Source: Ricinus communis
Taxonomy: Eukaryota > Streptophyta > Magnoliopsida > Malpighiales > Euphorbiaceae
Direction: 5' to 3'
DNA length: 64,000 bases
NCBI RefSeq assembly: GCF_019578655.1
Contig: NC_063261.1
Coordinates: forward strand, 9,246,446-9,310,445
Position numbers and translations under genes: made by a program. Under the pieces are notes generated by a model. That model was not told the DNA's origin. It saw nothing but the letters and a program-made list of their open reading frames with translations, and searched no databases. Positions 1 to 11,250 of the stretch are shown here, in pieces. Within the stretch, counting starts at the first letter, position 1. Each line of letters opens with the position of its first letter.

Positions 1-1055
1 GTTAATTCTTAATCCGGCTAGTTAATTATCCTTATCTCTAAGCAATTATTAACCAGTTCTTAGTATTCAAAATTCCAATTGCCAAACGGATTTCTCAATC
101 TCATAAAGCAATCTAAACATCACAATTCACAACGTCTCATGAATAATGCATTATCTTATTAATACTGAAACCAAGAAGAATACAAAACCAACTCGAACAA
201 TCCAACAATATAATATCAAGCCAACATAGTAAAGAAATCCCAATGGATTAAATCAATCTAGCTAATCATGTTCATGTTTAAAACAATCTAGGAAATCAAT
301 CACAATGAAAGAATAATGAAAATAAAACATGTACACCCTTTTCTCTCGAATTGGATGAACAGCTCCAAATCTGGATCTACACTTTGATTAATCTCCCAAA
401 CTGCCTCTTGAATTGCTTCCACTACTATTTTGCACTCGGAACCTTGCGATTCCGGGATTCTTACTCCCCGCAACTCTCTCTTGCACTCAATACTGTGCAA
501 AAATCGAACCAGCCGCCAGGGCTCTATGTCACTTCTTCCCCCTTTTCTCTAAGAAAAATGAATTTTTCTTATATATTTAACTCAGCACGGCCGTGGTCAA
601 GGCCGTGCTGGTTAGCACGGCCGGAGTCCATGCCGTGCTGAAACTGTGGAATTCACCAAGTAGGGTTTCACCACGGCCGTGTTTCTCCCCGTGTTGGCCA
701 CCATGAGCCGTGTTTCTCCCCGTGTTGGCCACCACGGGCCATGCTGAAAGCCGTGGTGGCTACGGAAACCGTGCCCAAAGTGCCAATTTCAAGAATCAAA
801 GCCAATGGTTGAGCACGGCCAGAGTCCAGGCCGTGCTCAATGTATGCATTGCGGGCTCTTGTCCGATCTTGGTGAATTCTCGTCCGTTTCCGCACGTATT
901 GATCTATAATTGCTTAAACACCGATGATGGTCCTATAAATGTTCCTGACATGCAAAAGAACATAAAACACGGGTGATCTGGGAATAAAAGCACAATAAAT
1001 GCTAAGAACATACGCAATAATATGGAAGCAAATATGTGTAAAACTATGCTCATCA
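1..1055 (-). mobile_element. Athila-type LTR (family 2), cut by window start
   Basis: This is the 5'-TG-proximal part of an LTR lying on the minus strand. It matches, in order and with few differences, the LTRs at 21487-22935 and 26183-27699 and the reverse complement of the LTR at 41587-43081. Its right edge at 1055 is where the other family 2 LTRs begin with TGAT on the element strand. The DNA beyond it (CTAAT onward) is not the polypurine tract that follows the 3' LTR at 22935. This edge is therefore the outer flank of a 5' LTR, or one edge of a solo LTR; the rest lies left of the window. It contains CACGGCC hairpins at 584-609 and 614-639. The ORFs inside it look incidental. Confidence 0.85.
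584..639. repeat. Two adjacent CACGGCC hairpins in the LTR
   Basis: AGCACGGCC at 584-592 pairs perfectly with GGCCGTGCT at 601-609 across an 8-nt loop. AGCACGGC at 614-621 pairs with GCCGTGCT at 632-639 across a 10-nt loop. More copies of the core follow to about 840. The same GC-rich motif recurs in every Athila LTR of this window and stands out sharply from the AT-rich surroundings. Confidence 0.85.
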
Positions 1056-2535
1056 CTAATATACATTAATCTAATTAACCTTTTATTAGGCCCAATGTCT
1101 ATAAGCTTAAGCCCAATCTTAAGCCTCATTTTAATCTCAACTTTAAGCCAATTTGTGTGTGACCCAAAAGGTTTCTACCATGTTGGCAATGAATTATGAA
1201 TTAAACTCTTTTAATTTATTACTAATTCGCTAATTAACTTAATTCGTATTTTATAGATCAAGATTGGCATCTAGCAATACATCATGACCACCCAAATGTG
1301 TAGAAAAGATTAGTGCCAACTAATCAATCTTGTTGTAAATGATTTGTCTAATGTAATTCAATCCTTTCATTATCCTTACATCCCAATCAGATCATAGAGT
1401 ATGGATTCAGTGTTAACTCTATATTTGATCCAATCATATTTATTCTTTGATACAATACCATTAACTTGTGAACTTGATCTATGAATCCCAATTCATAATC
1501 AATATGTTCAACTACCTTGCACAAGGATTTGTATAAGTTAATGCACTATCAAGAAACAATAGGATATGGTCCCATGTAATAATTACCTTGGGTAATGAAT
1601 TTTTTGTTGATAATCTCCTTATCTCCATATGGCTCTTCTTATACCCAATTACTATCCCTTGAGTGCCTCATGGTTAGAAGAATATAAGATAGTATCAAAG
1701 TATAATAGTCATCATATGAGATTAATAGATTATCTCAAGTCTAAGGATCACAGCTTACATAAACATTTCCTAGAGTAGTTATCCATAGACACATGGGTTA
1801 TAACTTCCATATTGATTACTTTAGAGGGGTCTTGTTCAATATACTTATTCCTGTAACAAGCATCCACATATTTTATCTCAGTATGATGATACTTCAATCA
1901 TATGAGATCAATTGCTAACTTCGAAAGTAAGATGATAAAGCCATCGTGGTAGTCTAAGATGATAAACCCATCGTGGTAGTCTCAAGTGTTTGATTAATAT
2001 CCACATGATCAGGATCAATTTCTTGATCAAACTTTTTTGCGCCCACCACAAGCGGTTGTCACTGTTTCATTGTGTTGGAGGTTGTCTCATCCATACTAGG
2101 CCTGTTCTGAAATGGGCCGTCTCGAGGGAAGCCTCAAGGGATCGTGACAACTGCGGTTACCGCGAATTATTGAAGAAGACTAGGAGTTGCCGCCTGGGTA
2201 AGATAACCGAGACAAATATAGAGGGGCGAATGATGGTGACTCGGATGCCTTGTAGAGAGCCTAACTTCCCCCCTCCCCAAATCAAAGATTTGGGTTTGGA
2301 AAGTTAGATACTTGTTAGGAAGGGGTTAGGCACCTGAATATGCTCGGACACAGAGTGTGGCCTCCACTAGATTCTAAGGCTTCTAGTTTCTCTAATCATA
2401 ATTACGAGGACATGTTGTTATCTTTATTTAGACATGCATAAGTTAGGGAGATAACATACTAACCTAGTCATGCATCTACCTAATTGGGAGGCACATCGGT
2501 GCCACTAATCCTAAGGAAGTACATTAGTACTTTAA
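1056..2535. other. Repeat-like DNA without a recognisable gene
   Basis: No open frame with recognisable protein similarity was found. The stretch 1180-2000 is AT-rich, and its composition and wording look like an old LTR or another dispersed element, but I found no termini, primer site or target duplication. 2010-2340 is more GC-rich and holds a 105-codon frame (1990-2307) that resembles nothing I know and is probably chance. A 27-bp tandem pair lies at 1929-1982. Confidence 0.4.
1929..1982. repeat. 27-bp direct tandem repeat, two copies
   Basis: Units 1929-1955 and 1956-1982 begin AAGATGATAAA and end GTGGTAGTCT. They differ at one base. Confidence 0.85.
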
Positions 2536-2604
2536 TGTTAGCACCCATTTTTCGGATCTAAATATCGAGTGAATTACGAAAAGCTCTATAATAACATTTA
2601 CTGT

Positions 2605-4903
2605 TGTCAACACCCATTTTCCGAATATAGATATCGAGGGAAAAACATAAAATCCTATGATGAGAGTTATTGCTTTCTCGGGTCTAGGGAGATGAAAGAT
2701 AGGTGAATATGAGGCTAGGGTTGAGGCTAATCTAGCTGGAATTACCTGTTTGAAATCAATTTAGGCTTAATTGTCAAAAAAATTAAGTTTAGGGTCAAAA
2801 TAGTAGTTTTTATAAATTCAGGGATCTAATTACAAGTTTTCCATAAACTTTTCCTATGTAGAGCAAATTGGAAATATGTAGAATCGATTCGACTATACAT
2901 AGAGCCAATCAGTTGTATATAGAGCTAATCAGCTCTACATAGTGTCGATTGAGATTTTGACACTCCGACGTTGTTTTTGGAGATGATTTCATGTCCAGAT
3001 ACAGATTTTAGAAGGTTTTCTTGATGACAATCATCGTTTAATTGATAGTGATTTAAACTTTAAAATTAAAACGGGATATTTATCGATATTTCCTGGTATA
3101 TATCTCTTTCTCTAGGGTTTCCTTTGAAACCCTACCTCTATAAATAGTAAGAGGTGTTTAGAGTTTCAAGGAGGAGGCAAGAATTGAAATTCAATCATAA
3201 GTGAGATTAAGAGAAAAGTAACATTAAGAAAGAAAGAACAGATAGAAAATCTAGAGGAAAATGCAAGAAAAGCACTATCGATCATCATAGTCATTAGAAG
3301 ATCCAAATCACTAAAGAAAGAACCATTTAAGGAAACAAGCCACTGAAGAAAGATCATTTTTAGAAAAAATTTCTAAATCACAGAAGGTTTCTCAAACCCA
3401 GACCCGGCTTTGGATTCCTACCCAATTTTTGTTTCAATTGCCTCCTCATCACCTGAGACTCGCAGATCTAACATCAATGGTGACAACTTGAGGGTTTCTT
3501 CCACCATACATCTACATCCATCATAAAAAACTAGTTTTTTCATTCTTTTTTTTATCTTTCATTTGTCTTTTTATATTATTTGTTCTTGGAAGAATGATTA
3601 GGGTTTTTATCTTTGATAAGTATGATTAGATTAGGTCTTCATTATGCATAATAATAGGTTTTGAATTTGATATTAAAAACTAGGGTTTTGTTTTAGATCT
3701 GATTCTTTTGCCAATTAGGGTTTTAGATTTAATTAAAACATGTTATATGGTTAATATTTAGTATTTGTCAATATAACTTGGTAATTAAACCTAAATAAAA
3801 ACATGATTATTTTTTTTTTTTTGATAACCTACTTTCAGTTTATAGGATTTTAGAGTTTTAGTAATTTAGTTCTTTTAGCTTATATAAGTTTATTTTGTTA
3901 CTTTTTAGGTATTTTATCTCATTCTAATTTTGTTTTAGCATCTGTGCATATGAAAATTAGCTTTGGCGTGTGAGATTGAACTGGCGAACAAAGGAGAATC
4001 GAAGGAAATTGATTGAAATACACCTTGGGACTTTAGAGTCCATCAGTTGACCATGCTAGAATATTTATTTATTTTTTAACTTTTTGGCAAATTTCAATGT
4101 GTTCTTGGCCCTTGTATAGTTTTAGGCCTTTCTGGTTTTGCAATCGTAGTTGTATGTGGATTGTAATAGCTATGACTTTATATTCTGATTTATTCTTTTT
4201 ATTACTTTTTTTTTATAATTGCATGTTAACCTCAATACATAATTACATGATTGATTAATTAAAATGGGCCACATAGACTTAGGGCTAAGAAACTGATCCA
4301 ACAAGAATTTGGTAGTCTAATAGGCTAATCCACCTTAATTGGGCCTAAACCCTAAAATTCAATTAGACTAGTGGGCTTTGACATGTTTAGTTAGGGTTGA
4401 GATCACAATAAATGGGTTTTCTCATAACAAGTAGTCCAATTGGCTTAAAAGCTGGAATCCAAAGAGTATAACATGTAATTGGGCTAGAATAGATGGGCCT
4501 TATACATAATTGGTTAGTAAAATTAGATTAACAACTTAAATGCGGGCTGGGCTTAAATAAAATGGCTAGACTTAGGTGTATTATGTGTTGTTTTGGCATG
4601 CATGTGTATAAATTGATTACATTTATAGGGAATACTTTGTTAAATAATAAATTTAAAGACTAATATACATAAATAAGGAAGTTGGCTTTGAGATCCATCT
4701 TTGGACTCTGTGGCGTAAGTTTCCTTATGGAATTTGAGAAACACCACTCATTAGTAAAAGTGTTTCGGTGATTACTGGGTGGCGACTCCCATCTCTGCAC
4801 TAGTTTTATTGACTAGTTAGCGTGTTCCCAATTAGGTTGAAAAGCCTTACAGTGCCATAGTCGCTAAAGACGCTTAGGCGCACGCCCGAAACCGCCGCCC
4901 ACA
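2605..4903 (+). mobile_element. Family C solo LTR nested in another copy of itself
   Basis: It runs from TGTCAACACCC to CGCCCACA (2.3 kb), with TG..CA ends. The target site in the outer copy corresponds to ACTAC. The right flank is ACTAC (4904-4908) and the left flank is ACTGT (2600-2604), differing only by two transitions. The uninterrupted third copy also has ACTAC at the matching place. A TATA box CTATAAATAG lies at 3138-3147, followed by a leader-like stretch; no protein-coding frame is preserved. Near both ends are recurring GAGCC..GGCTC-type palindromes (2860-2960). Confidence 0.75.
3138..3147 (+). promoter_or_regulatory. TATA box of family C LTR
   Basis: CTATAAATAG. A TATA-like motif sits at the equivalent place in the other three copies (about 5338, 36045-36056 and 41572-41582), so this is probably the LTR promoter. 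Confidence 0.55.
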
Positions 4904-7900
4904 ACTACCTTTTCAGATTTCGAGAGATAAACGACAGGTGAATCCGAGGTTAGGGTTAAGGTTAATCCAACCAAAATTACCTTTTTCAAATCAATTTGGA
5001 GTTAATTGCCAAGAAAAATAAAGTTTGAGGGTTGAAACGATGAATTTTGCAAGTTTAGGGACTAAAATGCCAACATTTTGCAAACTTTCCACATTTAGAG
5101 CCAATCGGCTCTACACAGTGCCGATTTAGATTTTCTTATTTCGACGTTGTTTCTTTTGAAATTTTTATATCCGGATACAAATTCTAGAAGGTACTTGACA
5201 ATAATTAATAAATTTTTAATGATATTTATTTAAATTTTAAAGATTTGGTTTATTTATTTATGGGATATTTATCGATTCTTTAAAAGAATTTTAAATAAAG
5301 TTGAAGTCTATTAGTTCCTCTATGGTTTTCTACCTCAATAAATAGAAAGTGACGCAAAGGCGTTCAAGGGGAACAACAATGACAAAATGCAACAAAATTT
5401 ATTAGAATACTACGGATTGAAAAACCTACATTCATTACTAAGCAGAAGGTGTTTGGTAACTAAGGAAAAAGGTCAATAAGAAAGAACTCCAATTTGGAAA
5501 ATCTTTTGAAATGACAAGTGCTTTCTCTATACCTTATCCAGCACTAGATTCCCAATCGATCTTCGACTCAATCGCTTCATCATCTCCTGAGACTCGCAGA
5601 ACAATCAACTATGTGACAATCAAGGGTTCCCTAATATTCATCCACCACCATTATCAACATCACTCTACCATTAAACTAGTTTTCCTGTTCTTTATGTTTT
5701 TTCTTAGAAATATGATTAGGATTTATTTCGTGTCTTATTTTCATGATTAATGTGGTTAGATTAGGGTCTCTTATGAATTAGCATGTTACTGATTTATTAG
5801 ATTTTGGAATCTAATAATAAGAACAATAGGGTTATGAATATGATAATATGTCTGCCTTTGGGTTTAATATCTGATTAGTCACATGAATAGGATTATATGA
5901 TTAGATTGGTATTTTCTTATAATTTTGTAATAAGATTAATTTATTAGGATTATATGGTTAATCCGCCATGTTTGTCCATTGTGTTTTTAGATTCTTAGGG
6001 CTTGCATAACTTCTTAGGGTTTTTAGTTTAATTTGATGTTATTTGGCTTTTTATTTTGTTCCTTTCATTTTCTAATTACTGTTTTACCTTATATGCATGT
6101 TAAAATTGGCTTTGGGATGTGAGTTATTGCAAATAAATCGCATAAACCAACCTGGAGAAGCCCTCATAGTCGATTGGCTAAGTGCAAAGCTCATTGGCTC
6201 TGCGTTAAGCTTATAGGCTCTATGCCTATAACCGACCGGCTTAGCTCTCCTTTGCCCTGATTTTTGGCTTTTCATAAGTCTTTGATGTATTTTTGGCTTT
6301 TCATGAGTTTTTGATGTATTTTTGACGATTTTGAGTACTAAAACTTAGTTTTAGGTCTTTTTCTTCATAATTTTAGTTGTAGGCTGGATTATAATAGTTA
6401 GATTTCCTTTCTGCACTTTATTTTTATTTATTTTTTAGTTTAATGTATGTTAAATAACTCTAACATGACTACTTAATTAAAAATGGACACACAGACTTTA
6501 GATTAAAATTGGATCCAATATGAAAATTGTAGTCCATTAGATTAATCAATATTAATTAGGCTTAAGTTTTAAAATTAAAATAGACTTAGTAGGCTTCACC
6601 ATGCTTTAGTTAGGATTGGCCATATTAGAATTAGATTCACACAAATGGGCCTTATCATAATAAGTAGTCCATCTAAAATTAAAGGCATGGTAAAATATAA
6701 CTTGCAACTAGGCTAAACTAGGAAGGACTTGTACATAATTAACTAGCAAGCTCGATTAACAACTTAATATGGGATGGGCCTAATAAAAATGGGCTAGACC
6801 TAGGTGAACTATATGTGTTATTTGGTATGCTTGTGTATGAATTGTTGTGTTTATAAGGAATCATTTGTTAAACAAAGACTAAGATACATAAATAAGGAAG
6901 TTGACTTCCGGATCCATCTCTAGATTTATGGTATAAGCTTCCTTATGGAATCTGAGAAACGTCACTCATTAGTAAAGGTGCCCTAATGAATTATCCGAGT
7001 GGAGACTCCCATCTCCACGCTAGTCTCAGTGACTAGTTAGCATGTTTTCAATTAGATTGAAAAGCCTTGCAGTGCCGTAGTCGCTAAAGACACTTAGGTG
7101 CATGCCCAAAACCACCGCCCATACTTAGATTTTATCTGACAAGTAAAGGCGACCAAGTATGTATTGATTTTTATTAAGCATGTGGGTAGATCTATTTTAT
7201 CTTAGGTTAATTAAGTGAGTGAGAAGCGGAAGGCGAGAACTCACATTGGTGATTGATTCATTTTAATTATCATGTGAGGTGATCAATCAACCTAAGTCTG
7301 GTGTATGTTTAGCATGTGAGGTGAAATCTATACATACTGAATAAAAGTATATCCAATCTAAGGATAGGAAGGGAAGGAATTAATGGAATACAAATCAGAT
7401 GAATGATTATAAAGGGGGAATAACTAATATCTTAATTAACACTAGTCACACACATAAGCATATAAAGGCGCATGCAGATAATTGGTCCTAGATTAAAACT
7501 AAACCTAAGGAATCCTCATCATAGAGGGTTAAGCCAACTCCAAAGGGTCAAACCTATACTATGAAGATAAAAGTTAGTTTAACACCCAAAACAAGTGGTT
7601 AAAGCAATAAACTCATCACTAGACACACTTAGCACTTTAAGTATTCATAATATGCCCAAAATGCAAACTTTATCATTTAAAGGGATCCACTTTATATACA
7701 AGAATTTAGATCTAAACATTTTTAAAATAATCATAATATAAACAGGTTCGTTTAGCTCTAAACATGTTCCTAATCATTTAAACAAAGCACTTAAACTAAG
7801 ATTAAACTAAACAAGCCTTTTAATCATATGTTAATCTAAAATAAACCTAAAGCATGCTTAATAACTTCAAACATACTTTAAAACATGTTAAACAAAAGTT

Positions 7901-10775
7901 ATACATACCAGAAAAGACCTAAACACCTCATGCAGAACACATTGAAAAGAAAGCCCTAAATATCAAAAGGGACCAAAATTAAAGCTTTATAGCTTCCATT
8001 GGCTTACCCTATATGGGTTAAGCTTTAGTCTACGTAGGGTAAGCATACATAAGCTATAAAGCTTCTATTTTTATGCTTTTTAACACTTAGCTCCTCTCAA
8101 TAGCAATAACAATGATAATATGAATAAAATAATAAGTAGTATGAATCCAAAATAAGGTTAGCTCTAAATTTTGGGCCCTCATGGTATACCTCTTGAAGAT
8201 TTAATGAAAAAAGAAATCTCTGAGTAGGGAGAGACTCTTACAACAACTTACGAAATAGTTGAAAAAAGGGCTTTGTATCTTTGAATTGGCTTTTTCTTTG
8301 GAAATGGTAGAAATTTGGTAGAAGTGGGAGTGTTTAGGTGTTTTAGTGAAAAAGGTAAGGACTTTGGTGTAGCTTTGTGCCTTTTATTATTGGAACTGAT
8401 TAAAGGAAAGGTCTTAAGGTGTTATAGAAGTGGTTTAGAGATTTAATGTATAGTAGAAAGCTTTTAGGGTTTTCTCTTATTTGATGAGGAAGAAAGGTGG
8501 TTGAAATAAGCTTAGAGGTGTAATGATTTTGTTTGTAGCGGGTGGTGGCTTTTCCTCATTGCTTTGCAAAATGAGCTATGGGAGTTTGAACAAAGTAATT
8601 ACTTGCAAAGAAATGGTGCCTCAAGACTAGTGTCTTGGGCTAGGGTTAGTGGGAATAATCAATTTTTGTATATTAGGATAAATTTGAAGTATATAGGGTG
8701 AATTTGCCTTAATTCTTTGTGTTTTAGGGTCAAAAGAGCCCTCATTTTGTCTCATTTTTATGTTTTTCAACACATTGAGTAATTTTGTGAATAAGAGAAA
8801 CACCCAATAGGCATCTAAGATTGACCGAATTGGAACTCTACCAAGATTTATACCTTTACACTTTTAGATGGCTGATCAGGGAGCACGCGAACCTGGAGTC
8901 TCGGTGCGACTTCCTAGACAGCTGGTTACAATTGACTGCTTAGATCACTTTATGGTGATTTGGAAGGAGTACGACACTCCCTTTCTTTTGCAGCCGGCTA
9001 CCGACTAGGCTTTTTGATAGCATCTTGAGGTTGGTGACTCTAACTTTTCTTTTTATTCTACTTTGCTTTATTATTTTATTATTGTATTTTTCAATTTATT
9101 TAACATATTATAAAGAAAAAAGATGAACAACAGTAAATTGGATGATGCTTGCAAAATTGAACAACTTAAATATTAGAGATAGACATATGACAAAATAAAT
9201 GAAATGAATAATAAAAGGAAAAAAGGCTTAGCTTAATATGCTTGGTTTGCAGCTGTTCACTACTCGTTGTGGCTTGGTAGGTAACTTGTCCTACCCACTT
9301 TGGATAGGTTCCCTTGATGTTCTATCAAATAGATACTCCAGACACGCGATTAGCAATATTCAATTTGGATGTTAAGATCAAAATAAAGATCAATTGCCCC
9401 TTAGGTCAACAAATGCAATCAAACACTTTAATCATGCAAGTCACTTATAACATACCAAAAATAACAATTAGACATGTGAAACCTAAACCTAACTCATTAT
9501 GAAAGTAAAACAGCAAATGAAATCTTCTAATTATCCCTAATCATACTCTAATTATGTATTAATCCTACTGATGCCTGCACACATTTTAAAGCCAAACTAA
9601 TGATTTTAACCCTTAAATATAGAAATTTCATCCACATAAGCTTAGATCTTAACATGTATCAACTAAACTAAATGAAAACAAACATGTTTAATTTTAAAAA
9701 TCAAGTTAATCATGCACATCAAGCCTAATTAAGCATGTTTGCATATACAAGTATACATTAACTCAAAATAACTTAAAACATGCCAAATCACATTTAATCT
9801 ACCTTAAAACCTAATGGATAGGAGCTATTTAAACACAAAAATTATCAAATATTGCATATAAGCACTTATAAAACCCTAAATCGTCTAGAAACTCCATTAA
9901 ATTGGAAGCTCTAAGCCTCTATAAGTTTACCCTACACGGGGTAAGCCTTAGTCCATTTGGGCTATGCAAAAGCCCCCATGGACTAAACCTTACCCTGTGT
10001 GCGGTAAGCTCCTAGGAGCTTGGAGCTTCTGATTTTAGGAGTCTTCTTCAACAAATAATTCTTTTAACTTTAATGTAGTTGTGCAATATTGTAAAACTAA
10101 GTTAAACACATGTCCAAAATAAGTTTAATCCATAGTTTTAGCTCTCGAGGTTATTTCTTTGGTTGAATCAAGGAAAAGAGTAGCTTTTGAAAATGGGCTT
10201 GCTTGAGTTCTTTGGACACCAAGGAGCACCAAAACATCACTAGATTGGCTAGGAACACCTACAAAATGAAAAATCATGAATGGAGGATCAGGCTTTAGAA
10301 GACTAGGGTTGAATGGAGTAAAGGTTCTTAAATAGGGGTTATGGGTATTAAGAGGATGAGAATGTGTGCTTGGTGGGATTATAGTGGGTTTTTGCTTGCT
10401 AGAATAGTTAGAAAGAAGGGATTAGAAAGGTTTCTTGGAATTTTTAGTGTTATTTTATAATAGGTGTCTAAGATAAAGGATTAATGGAAAAGGGAAAGGA
10501 AAATCTCTTAGATTTTAGGAGGATTGTTCTTCATTTTTGTGTTTCTAGGATTGAAGGTGATAAAACGTGGCTAGGGTTAATGGAAAAGGAAATTATGAAC
10601 TTATACGGGGTAAGTAGGGCTTTTAGGATATTTAGGTGTGTTCTTTTTATTTGTCCTCTAAATGGATGGTAAAGGATCATCCTTTAAGGGTGGAAAGGTG
10701 TTCCTTGATGATGGCATACCTCCTTAAGAGGGAATATGCCTCCTAGATTTACATTTCAAGAATGATTGCTTTCTA

Positions 10776-10946
10776 GACCCTTAGTCTATGTGGGGTTATC
10801 GCTTAGCCCACGTGAGCTTAGCTTAAGGCTTGGTACGTGTGGACCCCACTAAGCCCACATGGATTTGGCTTAGCCCACGTGGTCTAAGCCTTGGTCCACG
10901 TGGCCTTGGCTTAGCTCACATGGTTTAGGCCTTGACCAACGTGGCA
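10776..10946. repeat. Degenerate tandem array carrying CACGTG cores
   Basis: Irregular units built on GCTTAGCCCACGTGG. Perfect CACGTG palindromes occur at 10809-10814, 10876-10881 and 10897-10902, with variants ACGTGTGG, CACATGG and AACGTGG between them. The block is much more GC-rich than its surroundings. CACGTG is the plant G-box core, but the density here is explained by the tandem array, so regulatory use is only a possibility. Confidence 0.7.
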
Positions 10947-10959
10947 ATGATATGGTCTT

Positions 10960-11195
10960 TCGAGGGTTTAAGGGTTCGGTCTATCTCAGTTTAGGGTCTT
11001 CGAGACTTTAAGGTCTCGATTAAGGTGTATAGGATTTTATGGTCTCGATTTTAAGGGTTTACATGGCTTTATAATCTCAATTTTAAAATTTATAGAATTT
11101 TACAATCTTCAATTTTAAGGTTTACGGAGTTTTACAATATTTAGTTTTAGGGTGTACATGGTTTTATAATCTTCTGTTTTAGGATTTCATCAATC
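10960..11195. repeat. Degenerate tandem repeat of about 35-40 bp
   Basis: Five to seven diverged units, each roughly GGTTTACATGGTTTTATAAT followed by CTCAATTTTA. Unit edges are blurred by mutation. Confidence 0.65.
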
Positions 11196-11250
11196 TATTC
11201 CATAGCTTATGGGCGTCCTTTGGTGCCTTTTATAATCTTTTTTTTTTAAC

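Larger units (their letters stand above)
2536..7123 (+). mobile_element. Family C solo LTR (outer copy), split by a nested copy
   Basis: The first 64 or so bases of this LTR (from TGTTAGCACCC at 2536) lie left of the nested copy and the remainder lies right of it (4904-7123). Joining the two parts in order reproduces the layout of the uninterrupted copy at 35480-37804, which shows an insertion rather than two tandem LTRs. The end is ...CGCCCATA, where the other copies have CGCCCACA. Flanks are TTTAA and CTTAG, which differ by two transitions, so the outer target duplication is only suggestive. A degraded TATA-like ATAAATAG lies at about 5338-5345. No gag, primer site or polypurine tract adjoins it, so it is read as a solo LTR. 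The lineage is not identified. Confidence 0.7.
7124..11250. other. Repeat-like DNA, no gene recognised
   Basis: No frame longer than about 60 codons looks like a protein. Two halves (about 7430-8350 and 9500-10330) show similar material in the same order: runs rich in AACATGTT and TTAAAC words, then a block of paired TTACCC/GGGTAAG words (7995-8050 and 9925-10010), then G-rich DNA. They could be diverged copies of one element, but I could not align them base by base. Two degenerate tandem arrays near the right end are listed separately. Confidence 0.35.

Noticed and set aside
2536..7123. Interpretation of the two family C copies as the 5' and 3' LTRs of one element
   Set aside because: There is no interior between them, and the left 64 bases complete the right-hand copy, so nesting explains the data better.
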